This document shows positions 15,102 to 22,731 of a stretch of DNA of 33,981 nt, piece after piece (the stretch's first letter is position 1; every line of letters begins with the position of its first letter). A program made the position numbers and the translations under genes. The notes beneath the pieces were generated by a model. It saw only the letters and a program-made list of their open reading frames with translations. It did not search any database and had not been told where the DNA came from. Origin of the DNA: an uncultured Lachnospiraceae bacterium. GTDB lineage: Bacteria; Bacillota; Clostridia; Lachnospirales; Lachnospiraceae. The stretch covers positions 1 to 33,981 of the forward strand of contig CAJUFE010000050.1 of assembly GCA_910585635.1 (NCBI GenBank), in the 5' to 3' direction.

Positions 15102-15575
15102 CTAATGGATGTTGTTGCGCCGTTTCCCGGTCATATCGGTGACGGTCATCTTAAGGACCGTGGTGACGCCGATCATATCGGTATTGAACTGGAAGTCCTC
15201 GGCGTGGTAGTGCCGCATCAGGATCTTCAGCGCGGCGTATTTCTCCTCATCCGGCACAGTCTCGATGGTCCCGTGGCCTATGACGCTGGCGTAGCCCATG
15301 GTACAGCTCATCCGCTCCTCGTAGAGGATGAAATTGTGGTCGCAGTCCATCTCGAAGGTGGCGCGGTGATCTTTGGCGATCAGGTCTAATTTCTTTCCCT
15401 CCGTGGCGGCGTGGAAATAAAAGAAGACCTGATCCCCCTGCACATCCAGCCCGAAGTTCAGCGGGACGATATAGGGGTAGTCCCCGTCATTTAACGCGAT
15501 CCGGCATACGTCACATTTGCGGATGATCGCGAGGATCTCTTCGCGGTCGGTGATCTCTCTGTCTTTTCTCCTCAT
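15102..15575 (-). CDS. Pyridoxamine 5'-phosphate oxidase-like flavin-binding protein (Nim-like)
   Basis: Protein of 157 aa with the split-barrel flavin-binding fold. It starts with MRRKDREITDREEILAIIRKCDVCRIALND and continues with YPYIVPLNFG, FYFHAATEGKKLDLI, and a SVIGHGTIE strand, which is the pattern of the 5-nitroimidazole reductase (NimA) related group. Such proteins bind FMN or other cofactors; members reduce nitroimidazoles, but most have unknown physiological roles. The ATG at 15575 is chosen because AAGGAGG precedes it; the frame otherwise reaches 15593. It is convergent with the MBL hydrolase, with 28 nt between the stops. Antibiotic resistance should not be inferred from sequence alone. 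Confidence 0.86.
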   Translation of the reverse strand: MRRKDREITDREEILAIIRKCDVCRIALNDGDYPYIVPLNFGLDVQGDQVFFYFHAATEGKKLDLIAKDHRATFEMDCDHNFILYEERMSCTMGYASVIGHGTIETVPDEEKYAALKILMRHYHAEDFQFNTDMIGVTTVLKMTVTDMTGKRRNNIH

Positions 15576-15903
15576 GGTGTCCTCCTTGTACAAAATGGTA
15601 TCATAGGGGCCAAAAAACCTTTAGACCCCAACTCATGCCATGAGCTTAGCACGATCTACGCTGTTTGTCATCTGGCATTTATAGCATGGACGTGTCCCTG
15701 GCTCTTTGAGGCTCTTTTTCCTACCTACACACGAGTCCTCCCGTTGCGGACCCTTTGGCCCACCGGTTGATCCTTTTGAGCAGTTCTGTCACCGGGGCTG
15801 ACAGGCCGGATGATACACGCTGCTCTGTCCTCTGATGGTCATATGGCACAGCGTGGTCCCGCAATACAGGCAGGCTACCCTTTTTCCAGTAACGAATAAT
15901 TTA
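15576..15903. other. Intergenic DNA upstream of the Nim-like gene and ATPase gene
   Basis: No gene is supported. It holds a perfect palindrome CTCATG-C-CATGAG (15632-15644), about 57 nt before the Nim-like start and a possible operator. A short plus-strand piece (about 15732-15756) resembles the GTCC..CTCCC..GCGGACCCTTTG block of the dispersed 100-bp element. A minus-strand frame near 15795-15900 includes CLYCGTTLCH but has no start signal. Confidence 0.35.
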
Positions 15904-15932
15904 TTGACGAAATGCCATAATAATGTTACTAT
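15904..15932 (+). promoter_or_regulatory. Candidate promoter of the DUF4143-type ATPase gene
   Basis: TTGACG (15904-15909) and TACTAT (15927-15932) are 17 nt apart. The predicted start is about 16 nt before the ATG at 15955, leaving a short leader that contains the GAGGTGAT ribosome binding site. Confidence 0.5.
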
Positions 15933-15954
15933 AAATGTGAGGTGATAACATTTT

Positions 15955-17253
15955 ATGGAACGTAAGATCGTAAAGCGTTTGCTCGCTTGGAAAAATTCTC
16001 ACAACCGGATGCCACTCCTTCTCTATGGGGCCCGTCAGGTAGGAAAAACGTATACCGCACTTACCTTCGGAAAAGAACATTACCGAAATACAGTCTATTT
16101 CAATCTGGAGGATTCCAGAGAGGTGGCAGCTGTTTTTGAACGAGACTTGGACCCTTATCGGATCGTGAAGGAGCTTTCCGCGAGATCGGGCCAGTCGATC
16201 TTTGAAGGGGAAACTCTTCTGATCTTTGACGAGATCCAAAGCTGTGAAAGAGCGTTGACCTCGCTGAAATATTTCTGTGAAAACGCGCCGGGCTACCACC
16301 TGATCGCGGCCGGAAGCCTGCTGGGTGTGGCGCTGAACCGGGAGCGATATTCTTTTCCGGTAGGCAAGGTGGATATGCTGAACCTTTACCCGTTGGATCT
16401 TGAGGAATTTTTATGGGCTACTGGTAACAAGTCTCTATGCACACTGATCCGTGAGGCTTACGCCGACTTTCATCCGCTCTCTCTCCACGAAACAGCCCTG
16501 GAGCTTTACCGTACCTATCTGGTGGTGGGTGGGATGCCCAGAGCGGTCCTGGAATATGTGGAGAAACAGGACTTCGACTTTGTCCTTGCCGCGCAGAAAT
16601 CCCTAAACGACGCCTATATCGCCGATATGGCGAAATATGCTTCTCCCCAGGAAACCACCCGGATCATGGCGGCCTGGGGGAGCGTTCCGGCGCAGCTGGC
16701 TAAGGAAAACCAAAAGTTTCAGTACAAGGTCATCAGATCGGGCGCCAGGGCTTATGAGTATGAAACACCGCTGGACTGGATGAAGACAGCGGGGATCATC
16801 CACAAGTGTGTTCGTGTTCGAGAGGGGAGATTACCCCTTTCCGCTTACGCCGACAATTCTTCCTTCAAGGTCTATATGGTGGATACCGGGCTGCTTTGCT
16901 CCAAATTCGGTATCCCCGCAAACGCCATCCTCCACAGCCCTCATAGCTTTGACGGGTTTAAGGGTGCGCTGGCGGAAAACTATATCATGCAGGCTTTGGT
17001 GGCCAATGGAGCTTCACCCTACTATTGGAGTTCTCCGGGGAAGGCGGAGCTAGATTTTGTATTCCAGGATCGGGAAGGAAATATCATTCCCTTAGAAGCA
17101 AAGTCGGCGGATAATGTCCGGGCAAAAAGCCTGGGGATCTTTGTTTCGCTCTACCATCCCCCCTTCGCTATCCGGGTTTCTGCCCGCAATTTCGGATTTG
17201 AGAATAACATTAAAAGTATTCCTCTCTATGCTGTGTTCTGTTTGGAGCCATAG
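15955..17253 (+). CDS. AAA-family ATPase with C-terminal DUF4143 domain
   Basis: Protein of 432 aa in the widespread bacterial and archaeal ATPase family with an AAA_14 domain followed by DUF4143. Walker A is GARQVGKT at residues 25-32, Walker B is LLIFDEIQ at 88-95, and AAGSLLGVAL follows as a sensor-1-like segment. The C-terminal half contains the DUF4143 pattern, including YMVDTGLLCSKF, KGALAENYIMQAL and YYWSSPGKAELDFVFQ with LEAKS. The last part resembles a restriction-endonuclease-like fold. The biological role of the family is not established. It stands alone with its own promoter, between genes on the opposite strand, which is common for this often horizontally moved family. Confidence 0.88.
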   Translation: MERKIVKRLLAWKNSHNRMPLLLYGARQVGKTYTALTFGKEHYRNTVYFNLEDSREVAAVFERDLDPYRIVKELSARSGQSIFEGETLLIFDEIQSCERALTSLKYFCENAPGYHLIAAGSLLGVALNRERYSFPVGKVDMLNLYPLDLEEFLWATGNKSLCTLIREAYADFHPLSLHETALELYRTYLVVGGMPRAVLEYVEKQDFDFVLAAQKSLNDAYIADMAKYASPQETTRIMAAWGSVPAQLAKENQKFQYKVIRSGARAYEYETPLDWMKTAGIIHKCVRVREGRLPLSAYADNSSFKVYMVDTGLLCSKFGIPANAILHSPHSFDGFKGALAENYIMQALVANGASPYYWSSPGKAELDFVFQDREGNIIPLEAKSADNVRAKSLGIFVSLYHPPFAIRVSARNFGFENNIKSIPLYAVFCLEP

Positions 17254-17261
17254 ATCAAGAA

Positions 17262-17284
17262 AGATCCGCTGGCGGATCTCCTTC
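17262..17284. terminator. Short hairpin between ATPase gene and MATE gene
   Basis: AGATCCG and CGGATCT form a perfect 7-bp stem with a 4-nt loop, 9 nt after the ATPase stop. U-tracts are poor on both strands (TTTCTT on the minus strand), so terminator function is tentative. Confidence 0.35.
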
Positions 17285-17409
17285 TGGGTCATGCGGCTTT
17301 TGGTATAGAACGCGTCATAAAGCAGAAGCTCCAGGCAGAAGGACTTTTGTAACGTGTTGGCCCGGCAAAATGGATCCTGAGATCGTAATGATCGAGCCTT
17401 TCGACTGGC

Positions 17410-18744
17410 TCAACGCCCTCCCTTCCGGTCTGACCGCCGCAGATACAGCACCCCGGTCACATCAGCTAAGGACCACCCGATGGGGATGGCGGCCCAGATG
17501 CCCCAGACCCCGATCTGGGGGATGGGGGCCAGGACGTAGGCTAAAAGGACCCGGGTCCCCAGGGAGATGATGGTCAGCACCAGGGACATCTCCGGCCGGT
17601 TGATCCCCCGATAGTAGCCGTACAGCAGCATGAGCACGCCGATGCCGCAGTAGCAGGCGCCCTCCACTCTAAGATAGCCCATGCCCACGGCGATGATCTC
17701 CCGGTCCGCTGCGGAGATGAAAAGGCGCATCAGCCCGCCGGCAAAGACAAAGACCAGCACCGAGACGGCGGCGCAGAACAGGAGGGAGATGCGGATCGCC
17801 TCCCGGATCCCCTTCTGGACCCGTTCCTTTTCCCCGGCGCCGTAGTTTTGGGAGATGAACAGGGAGAAGGCATTGCTGAACTCCTGGGCCGGCATATAGG
17901 CGAAGGAGTCGATCTTCACGGCAGCCGCGAAGGCCGCCATCACCACCGCGCCGAAGCTGTTCACCAGGCCCTGGATCATCAGGATGCCGAAGTTCATGAC
18001 AGATTGCTGGATGGAGGAGGCGAAGGAAAAGCGCAGGATCTCCTTCCCCTTTTCTGGAGTAAAGTCAAAATGGGCCCGGTCAAAGCGGATCTGGGGCTCC
18101 TTCCACCAGGCGAACAGGCCTAGACCGATGCCGGATACAGCCTGGGAGATGACCGTGGCCTTGGCGGCGCCCCCGATCCCCCAGCCGTAGACCACCACGA
18201 AGAGCAGGTCTAAGACGATGTTCAAAAGGGCCGTGCTCCCCAGGAAAAATAGGGGTGTCACCGAGTCCCCCAATGCCCGCAGGAGATAGGAAAAGTAATT
18301 GTAGAGGAACACGAAAAAAAGGCCCATGAAGATGATCCATACATAGGTGTGCATCATGGCAAAAAGCTCCGGCGGGGTCTGCAGGAGCCGGAGGATCGGG
18401 TCGCAGAAGGCCATCACCAGGATGTTGAGCGCCAGGGTCACGCCGCCGATCAGCAGGAAGGACAGCTGGATGCTGCTCTTCATCCGGTCCCGCTCCTTTT
18501 TCCCAAAGTAGTAGGAGAACAGTGCGCCTGCGCCCATGCACATCCCGATCTGGATCGAGTTCAGAAAGGTCATCAGCGTGTAGGCGCTCCCCACCGCCGC
18601 CAGGGCATCAGGGCCTAAGGACCACCCTACGATCAAGGTGTCCACCACGTTATAGAGCTGCTGGAGCAGGTTCCCTAAGATCATGGGACCGGCGAACAGC
18701 AGCATGGTCTTCGCCACATTTCCCTGGGTCAGGTCTTTCTTCAT
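17410..18744 (-). CDS. MATE family efflux transporter
   Basis: Multidrug and toxin extrusion type exporter, 444 aa with twelve hydrophobic segments in two homologous halves. The N-terminal half starts with AKTMLLFAGPMILGNLLQQLYNVVDTLIVG, which is highly typical of the family, and GMCMGAGALFSYYFGKKERD follows. The second half begins near ILRFSFASSIQQSVMNFG. GGAGGG lies 8 nt before the ATG. These proteins export cationic or other small compounds using Na+ or H+; the substrate is not predictable. It lies downstream of the PTS IIC-like gene on the same strand, but a strong terminator separates them. Confidence 0.9.
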   Translation of the reverse strand: MKKDLTQGNVAKTMLLFAGPMILGNLLQQLYNVVDTLIVGWSLGPDALAAVGSAYTLMTFLNSIQIGMCMGAGALFSYYFGKKERDRMKSSIQLSFLLIGGVTLALNILVMAFCDPILRLLQTPPELFAMMHTYVWIIFMGLFFVFLYNYFSYLLRALGDSVTPLFFLGSTALLNIVLDLLFVVVYGWGIGGAAKATVISQAVSGIGLGLFAWWKEPQIRFDRAHFDFTPEKGKEILRFSFASSIQQSVMNFGILMIQGLVNSFGAVVMAAFAAAVKIDSFAYMPAQEFSNAFSLFISQNYGAGEKERVQKGIREAIRISLLFCAAVSVLVFVFAGGLMRLFISAADREIIAVGMGYLRVEGACYCGIGVLMLLYGYYRGINRPEMSLVLTIISLGTRVLLAYVLAPIPQIGVWGIWAAIPIGWSLADVTGVLYLRRSDRKGGR

Positions 18745-18764
18745 GGATGTGTTCCCTCCTACGT

Positions 18765-18796
18765 CAAAAGGGGCTGCTGCAGATGCAGCAGCCCCT
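18765..18796 (-). terminator. Rho-independent terminator upstream of the MATE gene
   Basis: AGGGGCTGCTGC and GCAGCAGCCCCT form a perfect 12-bp stem with a 4-nt loop. On the minus strand it is followed by TTTT. It lies about 108 nt after the end of the PTS IIC-like gene and 21 nt before the MATE start, so it ends the PTS transcript or attenuates the MATE gene. Confidence 0.8.
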
Positions 18797-18826
18797 CCAC
18801 ATTTTCTTTCGGTATCATGTCTGAGC

Positions 18827-18910
18827 GCTCAAAAGCTTAAAATGCTCAAGATCAAAAAACGCTCAACGTCTTAAAAGGCTCAAGTTCCTTGAGGCTCCAA
18901 GGATCTAAAG
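18827..18910. repeat. Degenerate ~17-bp tandem repeat array (five units)
   Basis: Five consecutive units of 16-17 bp begin with GCTCAA or GCTCC: at 18827 (GCTCAAAAGCTTAAAAT), 18844 (GCTCAAGATCAAAAAAC), 18861 (GCTCAACGTCTTAAAAG), 18878 (GCTCAAGTTCCTTGAG) and 18894 (GCTCCAAGGATCTAAAG). The last unit runs across the stop codon of the PTS gene. The array fills the space between that gene and its terminator, so it would be transcribed in the 3' untranslated region. Confidence 0.6.
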
Positions 18911-19927
18911 ATCCAGCTTCATATCCCCGTCTTTTATCCATCCCATCTTCCGCAGGACGGCCCCGAAGGCCATGGTCAGGATGGCCGGCAGGACAAAGCA
19001 GACCAGGAGGATCCCCAGCCACATCTTCCCGCCGCCCCCCATGCTGGTGTAGACACCGATCGGCCCCACCAGGCCGCAGGTCCCCATGCCGGACCCTGCG
19101 GGGATATTGGTCAGCTTAAAGAGGACGGTGGCCACAGGGCCGGTGACCATGCTGGCCAGGGTGGGCGCGATCCAGATCCTGGGGTTCTTTACGATGTTCC
19201 CCATCTGCAGCATGGAGGTCCCCAGACCCTGGGCTAAGAGGCCGCCCACACCGTTCTCCTTAAAGGAAAGGACGGCAAAGCCGATCATCTGGGCACAGCA
19301 GCCAGCCGTGGCCGCGCCGCCAGCCAGCCCGTCCAAGGTCAGGGCGATGCAGATCGCGGCGCTGGAGATCGGCAGGGTCAGGGCGATGCCCACCAGGGCG
19401 GATACCAGGATGCCCATGAAAAATGGCTGCATCTCTGTAGCGGTCTTCACCATCATCCCGAAGGCGTCCATAAAACGGGCCACGCCGGGGCCTACGAACT
19501 GGGCCACCAGCACACCGGAGATGATCGTGACGCCGGGGGTGACGATGATGTCCAGCCTGGTCTCCTTAGAGACCAGCTTTCCCAGCTCCGTGGCGATGAC
19601 GGTGGCCACCAGCGCCCCCACCGGTCCCCCTAGGGCATTGCCCGCGATCCCCACCGTGGCGGCAGAAAAGAGCACCAGCTGAGGGGCCTTTAGGGCGTAG
19701 GCGATGGCGATGCCAAGGGCCGCGCCGGTGGCGCTCTTGGCGTAGTCTGCGATGGTGGTAAATACCTCGATACCAGACTTCTCACCGATGGTGGCGAAGA
19801 TCGTGCCGATCAGCAAGGACGCAAAAAGACCAAAGGCCATGGCGCCCAATGCATCGATGAGATAGGTCTGGACAGTGATGTTGACGTTCTTTTTCTTCAA
19901 GAACGCCCGGAAACCTGTCTGTTCCAT
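18905..19927 (-). CDS. PTS transporter subunit IIC-like membrane protein (PF13303 / PfoR-like type)
   Basis: Integral membrane protein of 340 aa with nine to ten hydrophobic, glycine-rich segments. It belongs by pattern to the EIIC_2 family that includes proteins once called PfoR-like or putative toxin regulators: it begins with FLKKKNVNITVQTYLIDALGAMAFGLFASL, has IVTPGVTIISGVLVAQFVGPG in the middle, and ends with GSGMGTCGLVGPIGVYTSMGG. AAGGAGAG lies before the ATG at 19927. No IIA or IIB domain or gene is nearby, so sugar transport is not demonstrated. It has its own good promoter and is followed by a tandem-repeat array and terminator. Confidence 0.83.
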   Translation of the reverse strand: MEQTGFRAFLKKKNVNITVQTYLIDALGAMAFGLFASLLIGTIFATIGEKSGIEVFTTIADYAKSATGAALGIAIAYALKAPQLVLFSAATVGIAGNALGGPVGALVATVIATELGKLVSKETRLDIIVTPGVTIISGVLVAQFVGPGVARFMDAFGMMVKTATEMQPFFMGILVSALVGIALTLPISSAAICIALTLDGLAGGAATAGCCAQMIGFAVLSFKENGVGGLLAQGLGTSMLQMGNIVKNPRIWIAPTLASMVTGPVATVLFKLTNIPAGSGMGTCGLVGPIGVYTSMGGGGKMWLGILLVCFVLPAILTMAFGAVLRKMGWIKDGDMKLDL

Positions 19928-19960
19928 GTTTTTCTCTCCTTACTATGTATTTGGCACACA

Positions 19961-19985
19961 TTTGACAGTTGGTCGTTTTGTCAAA
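19961..19985. promoter_or_regulatory. Inverted repeat in the PTS IIC leader
   Basis: TTTGACA and TGTCAAA are a perfect 7-bp inverted repeat with an 11-nt spacer, located just downstream of the predicted transcription start and 33 nt before the PTS start codon. It could be an operator or an RNA stem-loop. Confidence 0.45.
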
Positions 19986-20003
19986 GCAGTTTTTGTTGTC
20001 CGT

Positions 20004-20032
20004 ATTTTAGCAGGGGACGGGGGAAAATGCAA
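20004..20032 (-). promoter_or_regulatory. Promoter of the PTS IIC-like gene
   Basis: On the minus strand TTGCAT (20032-20027) and TAAAAT (20009-20004) are spaced by exactly 17 nt. The predicted start near 19997 gives a ~70-nt leader. Confidence 0.6.
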
Positions 20033-20056
20033 GTACTTTTTGCAGATATGACCGGA

Positions 20057-20095
20057 CCTGGCGTGGTACAAGTTATTTTTCACACCCACGCCAGG
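20057..20095. repeat. Perfect 10-bp hairpin at the end of element copy B
   Basis: CCTGGCGTGG and CCACGCCAGG pair perfectly around a 19-nt loop. One arm is the conserved 3' end block of the dispersed element; the other arm lies just outside the part shared with copy A, where copy A has no matching arm. Confidence 0.5.
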
Positions 20096-20172
20096 GAGTC
20101 TTATCGCGCAGAGATAATGTAAAGGGCCCGCTGGGGGAGGGACTTGTCTGGGCGTCGCCACGCTCTCGCTCC
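20072..20172 (-). repeat. Dispersed ~100-bp intergenic element, copy B
   Basis: This is the reverse-oriented relative of the element at 6-105. It has the same length (101 versus 100 bp), the same terminal blocks (GGAGCGAGAGCG and CCTGGCGTGGGTGTGAAA) and a conserved centre, with base changes between them. It lies in the 491-nt gap between the divergent PTS and hflK genes, upstream of the PTS promoter. Confidence 0.6.
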
Positions 20173-20228
20173 GGACCTGTTGCTCAATGAAAATACTGCA
20201 AGAAATTTTTTTGTGGATCCCCCCTATT

Positions 20229-20257
20229 TTGTGTAGAAATAAGAGTAAAAATATGGT
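20229..20257 (+). promoter_or_regulatory. Candidate promoter of hflK
   Basis: TTGTGT (20229-20234) and TATGGT (20252-20257) are 17 nt apart, in an AT-rich patch within otherwise GC-rich DNA. The predicted leader of about 155 nt is purine-rich (GGACAG, GGCAGAGG and GGAGAGG motifs). Confidence 0.45.
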
Positions 20258-20418
20258 AAGCTAGTAATGGTACATTTTTCTCCATGTATCTGCAGATGGC
20301 ACCTGGAGAGAGTATATGCTGGGGGATGTATGAGGATATGGACAGGACGGATACGGATGGAGGACCAGGCAGCTGACGGGCAGAGGACTGGCGGAGAGGA
20401 CGAGAAAGGCGGGAGCAG

Positions 20419-21543
20419 ATGGAGACGATCGATCCAAGAATGGAAGAGATGAAACAGAACATGCGCAGGAAGGCACAGAAGGCGAAGCGTTTTATGCGCA
20501 ACACAGGTTTTGGGGTGCTGCTCTTCGTGGCGGTAGTGGTGCTGGGGACGGGATCCTTTTATGACATCGGAGAGCAGGAGCAGGCGGTGGTCACGACCTT
20601 TGGGGTGGCCCAGGCGGTGACAGAGCCGGGGCTCCATTTTAAGATCCCGCTGATCCAGGGCGTGCGGAAGGTGAACACCACGATCCAGGGCTTTGCTATG
20701 GGCTATTCCCTGGATGATAATGCCAGCATGGAAGAGGATTCCCTGATGATCACCAGCGATTACAATTTTGTCAATGTGGACTTTTTTGTGGAATATAAGG
20801 TGGCGGACCCGGTGAAGGCGGTGTATGCGTCGGAGGATCCGGTATTGATCTTGCGGAACATCAGCCAGGCCTGTATCCGGACCGTGATCGGGGGCTACGA
20901 TGTGGACTCGGTCCTGACCACCGGGAAGAATGAGATCCAGGCCAAGGTCAAGGAGATGATGCTATCAAAGCTGGAGCAGCAGGATATCGGCCTCCAGGTG
21001 ACCAATGTGACGATCCAGGATTCAGAGCCTCCCACTGCGGAGGTGATGGAGGCCTTTAAGGCGGTGGAGACGGCCAAGCAGGGCAAGGAGACCGCGATCA
21101 ACAACGCGAACAAGTACCGCAACGAGAAGCTGCCCCAGGCCCAGGCCCAGATTGATCAGATCATGCAGGAAGCAGAGTCCTCCAAGGTACAGCGGATCAA
21201 TGAGGCCAATGCCGAGGTGGCGAAGTTCAATGCCATGTACGCCGAGTACGTGAAGAACCCGGAGGTCACGAAGAAGCGGATGTTCTATGAATCCATGGAG
21301 GATATCCTTCCCGGGATGAAGGTGATCATCGATGGGACGGGGCAGACCAGCACGATCCTGCCCCTGGACAGCTTTACCCAGACCGGCGGGGACCAGGGGC
21401 GGGCCGGGGGACAGACGGCAGGCGGCGGGACCGGAGACGGGAGCGGTCTGCCGGCTGGCAGTCCTAACAGCGGCGGCCAGGCCGACAGCGGCGCTGTGGA
21501 CCGCCAGACAGAGAGCAGGGAAGACTGGGCGGAGGATCAGTAG
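20419..21543 (+). CDS. hflK: HflK-like membrane SPFH protein (FtsH protease modulator)
   Basis: Membrane-anchored SPFH/band 7 protein of 374 aa. A basic N terminus (QNMRRKAQKAKRFMRN) is followed by a transmembrane helix at about residues 29-46 (TGFGVLLFVAVVVLGTGSFY), then the SPFH core starting IGEQEQAVVTTFG. A long alpha-helical stalk with AVETAKQGKETAINNANKYR and PQAQAQIDQIMQEAES follows, and a low-complexity Gly/Ser/Gln-rich, acidic tail of about 55 residues ends the protein. In characterised bacteria HflK and HflC form a ring around FtsH. The partner HflC follows 99 nt downstream. ATG 20419 is used (GGGAG close upstream); ATGs at 20440 and 20449 are alternatives. Confidence 0.88.
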   Translation: METIDPRMEEMKQNMRRKAQKAKRFMRNTGFGVLLFVAVVVLGTGSFYDIGEQEQAVVTTFGVAQAVTEPGLHFKIPLIQGVRKVNTTIQGFAMGYSLDDNASMEEDSLMITSDYNFVNVDFFVEYKVADPVKAVYASEDPVLILRNISQACIRTVIGGYDVDSVLTTGKNEIQAKVKEMMLSKLEQQDIGLQVTNVTIQDSEPPTAEVMEAFKAVETAKQGKETAINNANKYRNEKLPQAQAQIDQIMQEAESSKVQRINEANAEVAKFNAMYAEYVKNPEVTKKRMFYESMEDILPGMKVIIDGTGQTSTILPLDSFTQTGGDQGRAGGQTAGGGTGDGSGLPAGSPNSGGQADSGAVDRQTESREDWAEDQ

Positions 21544-21642
21544 AGGGCCAGCCTTGCCGCCTTTTGCGGCGGCGCGGCTAGCGGTATCCCAAAGAGACCG
21601 GGGGGCGCGGCCCCAGGGTCCGGGAAGATAGGAGGAAATGTG

Positions 21643-22515
21643 ATGATAAAGACCATAAGGAAGATCGTCCTCACCGTGCTGCTCATCTGCCTGTTCGCAG
21701 GCGGGCTTGGCTCCATGGTCGTGACCCAGGAAAATGAATATAAGCTGATCCGCCAGTTCGGGCGGATCGAGCGGATCATCGATCAGGCGGGATTGAGCTT
21801 TAAGCTCCCCTTTGTCCAGACAGCCGATACGCTGCCTAAGGAGATCCTGCTCTATGACCTGGCGCCCTCGGATGTGATCACCAAGGATAAGAAGACCATG
21901 CTCTGCGATTCTTATACCTTGTGGAAGATCACCGACCCGCTGAAGTTCGCCCAGTCTTTGAACGGTTCGATCGCCAATGCAGAGCGGAGGATCGACACGG
22001 CTGTGTATAATTCGATCAAAAATGTGATCAGCAATATGGACCAGAACGATGTGATCCGGAGCCGGGACGGGGAACTGTCGGAGGCGATCATGGCCCATAT
22101 CGGGGAAAATATGGACCAGTACGGACTTAAGCTGCTTTCCGTAGAGACCAAGCAGCTGGACCTTCCGGCAGATAATAAGTCGGCAGTCTATGAGCGGATG
22201 ATCTCGGAGCGGGATAAGATCGCGGCCACCTACACGGCGGAAGGACAGGCAGAAGCCAAGGTGATCCAGAACACCACGGACCGGGAGATCGCCATCCAGA
22301 TCTCCGATGCCCAGGCCCAGGCCGCCCAGATCACGGCGGAGGGGGAGGCCGAGTATATGAAGATCCTGGCAGATGCTTACGGTTCTCCAGAGAAAGCGGA
22401 GTTCTATGCCTTTACCCGGGCGCTGGAGTCCGCCGAGGCTTCCCTGGCGGGCAAGGACAATACGCTGATCTTGCCTGCCGGGTCCCCGCTGGCGGAGATC
22501 TTTATGGGAAGGTGA
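21643..22515 (+). CDS. hflC: HflC-like membrane SPFH protein
   Basis: Partner of HflK, 290 aa. A single N-terminal membrane helix (residues 6-27, VLTVLLICLFAGGLGSMVV region) precedes the SPFH domain (VVTQENEYKLIRQFGRIER), with the conserved RIDTAVYNSIKNVI and a C-terminal coiled stalk containing DREIAIQISDAQAQAAQI and YGSPEKAEFYAFTRALES, ending in PAGSPLAEIFMG as in the family. ATG 21643 is chosen because AGGAGG lies 7 nt upstream; an in-frame GTG sits at 21640. The short gap after hflK contains GC-rich hairpins. The two proteins are expected to form an oligomeric assembly in the cytoplasmic membrane; FtsH itself is not in the window. Confidence 0.9.
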   Translation: MIKTIRKIVLTVLLICLFAGGLGSMVVTQENEYKLIRQFGRIERIIDQAGLSFKLPFVQTADTLPKEILLYDLAPSDVITKDKKTMLCDSYTLWKITDPLKFAQSLNGSIANAERRIDTAVYNSIKNVISNMDQNDVIRSRDGELSEAIMAHIGENMDQYGLKLLSVETKQLDLPADNKSAVYERMISERDKIAATYTAEGQAEAKVIQNTTDREIAIQISDAQAQAAQITAEGEAEYMKILADAYGSPEKAEFYAFTRALESAEASLAGKDNTLILPAGSPLAEIFMGR

Positions 22516-22619
22516 GAACGGGGTATCGATCCTATCGATCCGTTACCGGCAGGCACAGATGGCGCGTGCCGGCTGCAAAGGGATCGTAACAGATGAAGGG
22601 ATCTGGACTCTTACGAGGG

Positions 22620-22697
22620 ATCAGAGCAGCGATGGGACAGACTGCATCAGGGCAGTGATGGAACAGACTGCATCAGAGCAGCGATGGGACAGAATGT
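22620..22697. repeat. Three tandem copies of a 26-bp repeat upstream of metF
   Basis: Units start at 22620, 22646 and 22672. Each begins with ATCAGRGCAG, has YGATGGRACAGA in the middle, and the first two end in CTGC, the third in ATGT. The period of 26 is not a multiple of three and no gene covers it. It lies directly upstream of the metF ribosome binding site, inside the expected transcript. Confidence 0.85.
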
Positions 22698-22731
22698 ATC
22701 ACAACAGATAAAGAACAAAGGAGCGAGAACG

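Noticed and set aside
15795..15900. Small minus-strand zinc-ribbon-like peptide (CLYCGTTLCH)
   Set aside because: No start codon with RBS, and it overlaps the promoter of the plus-strand ATPase gene.
18827..18910. CRISPR array
   Set aside because: Units are only ~17 bp, adjoin without unique spacers and have no cas genes nearby.
21022..22098. 358-residue open frame antisense to hflK/hflC
   Set aside because: It spans two genuine genes on the other strand, lacks a ribosome binding site and shows no family motif.
22620..22697. CRISPR or attachment site
   Set aside because: The 26-bp units are directly adjacent with no spacers and there is no integrase gene.
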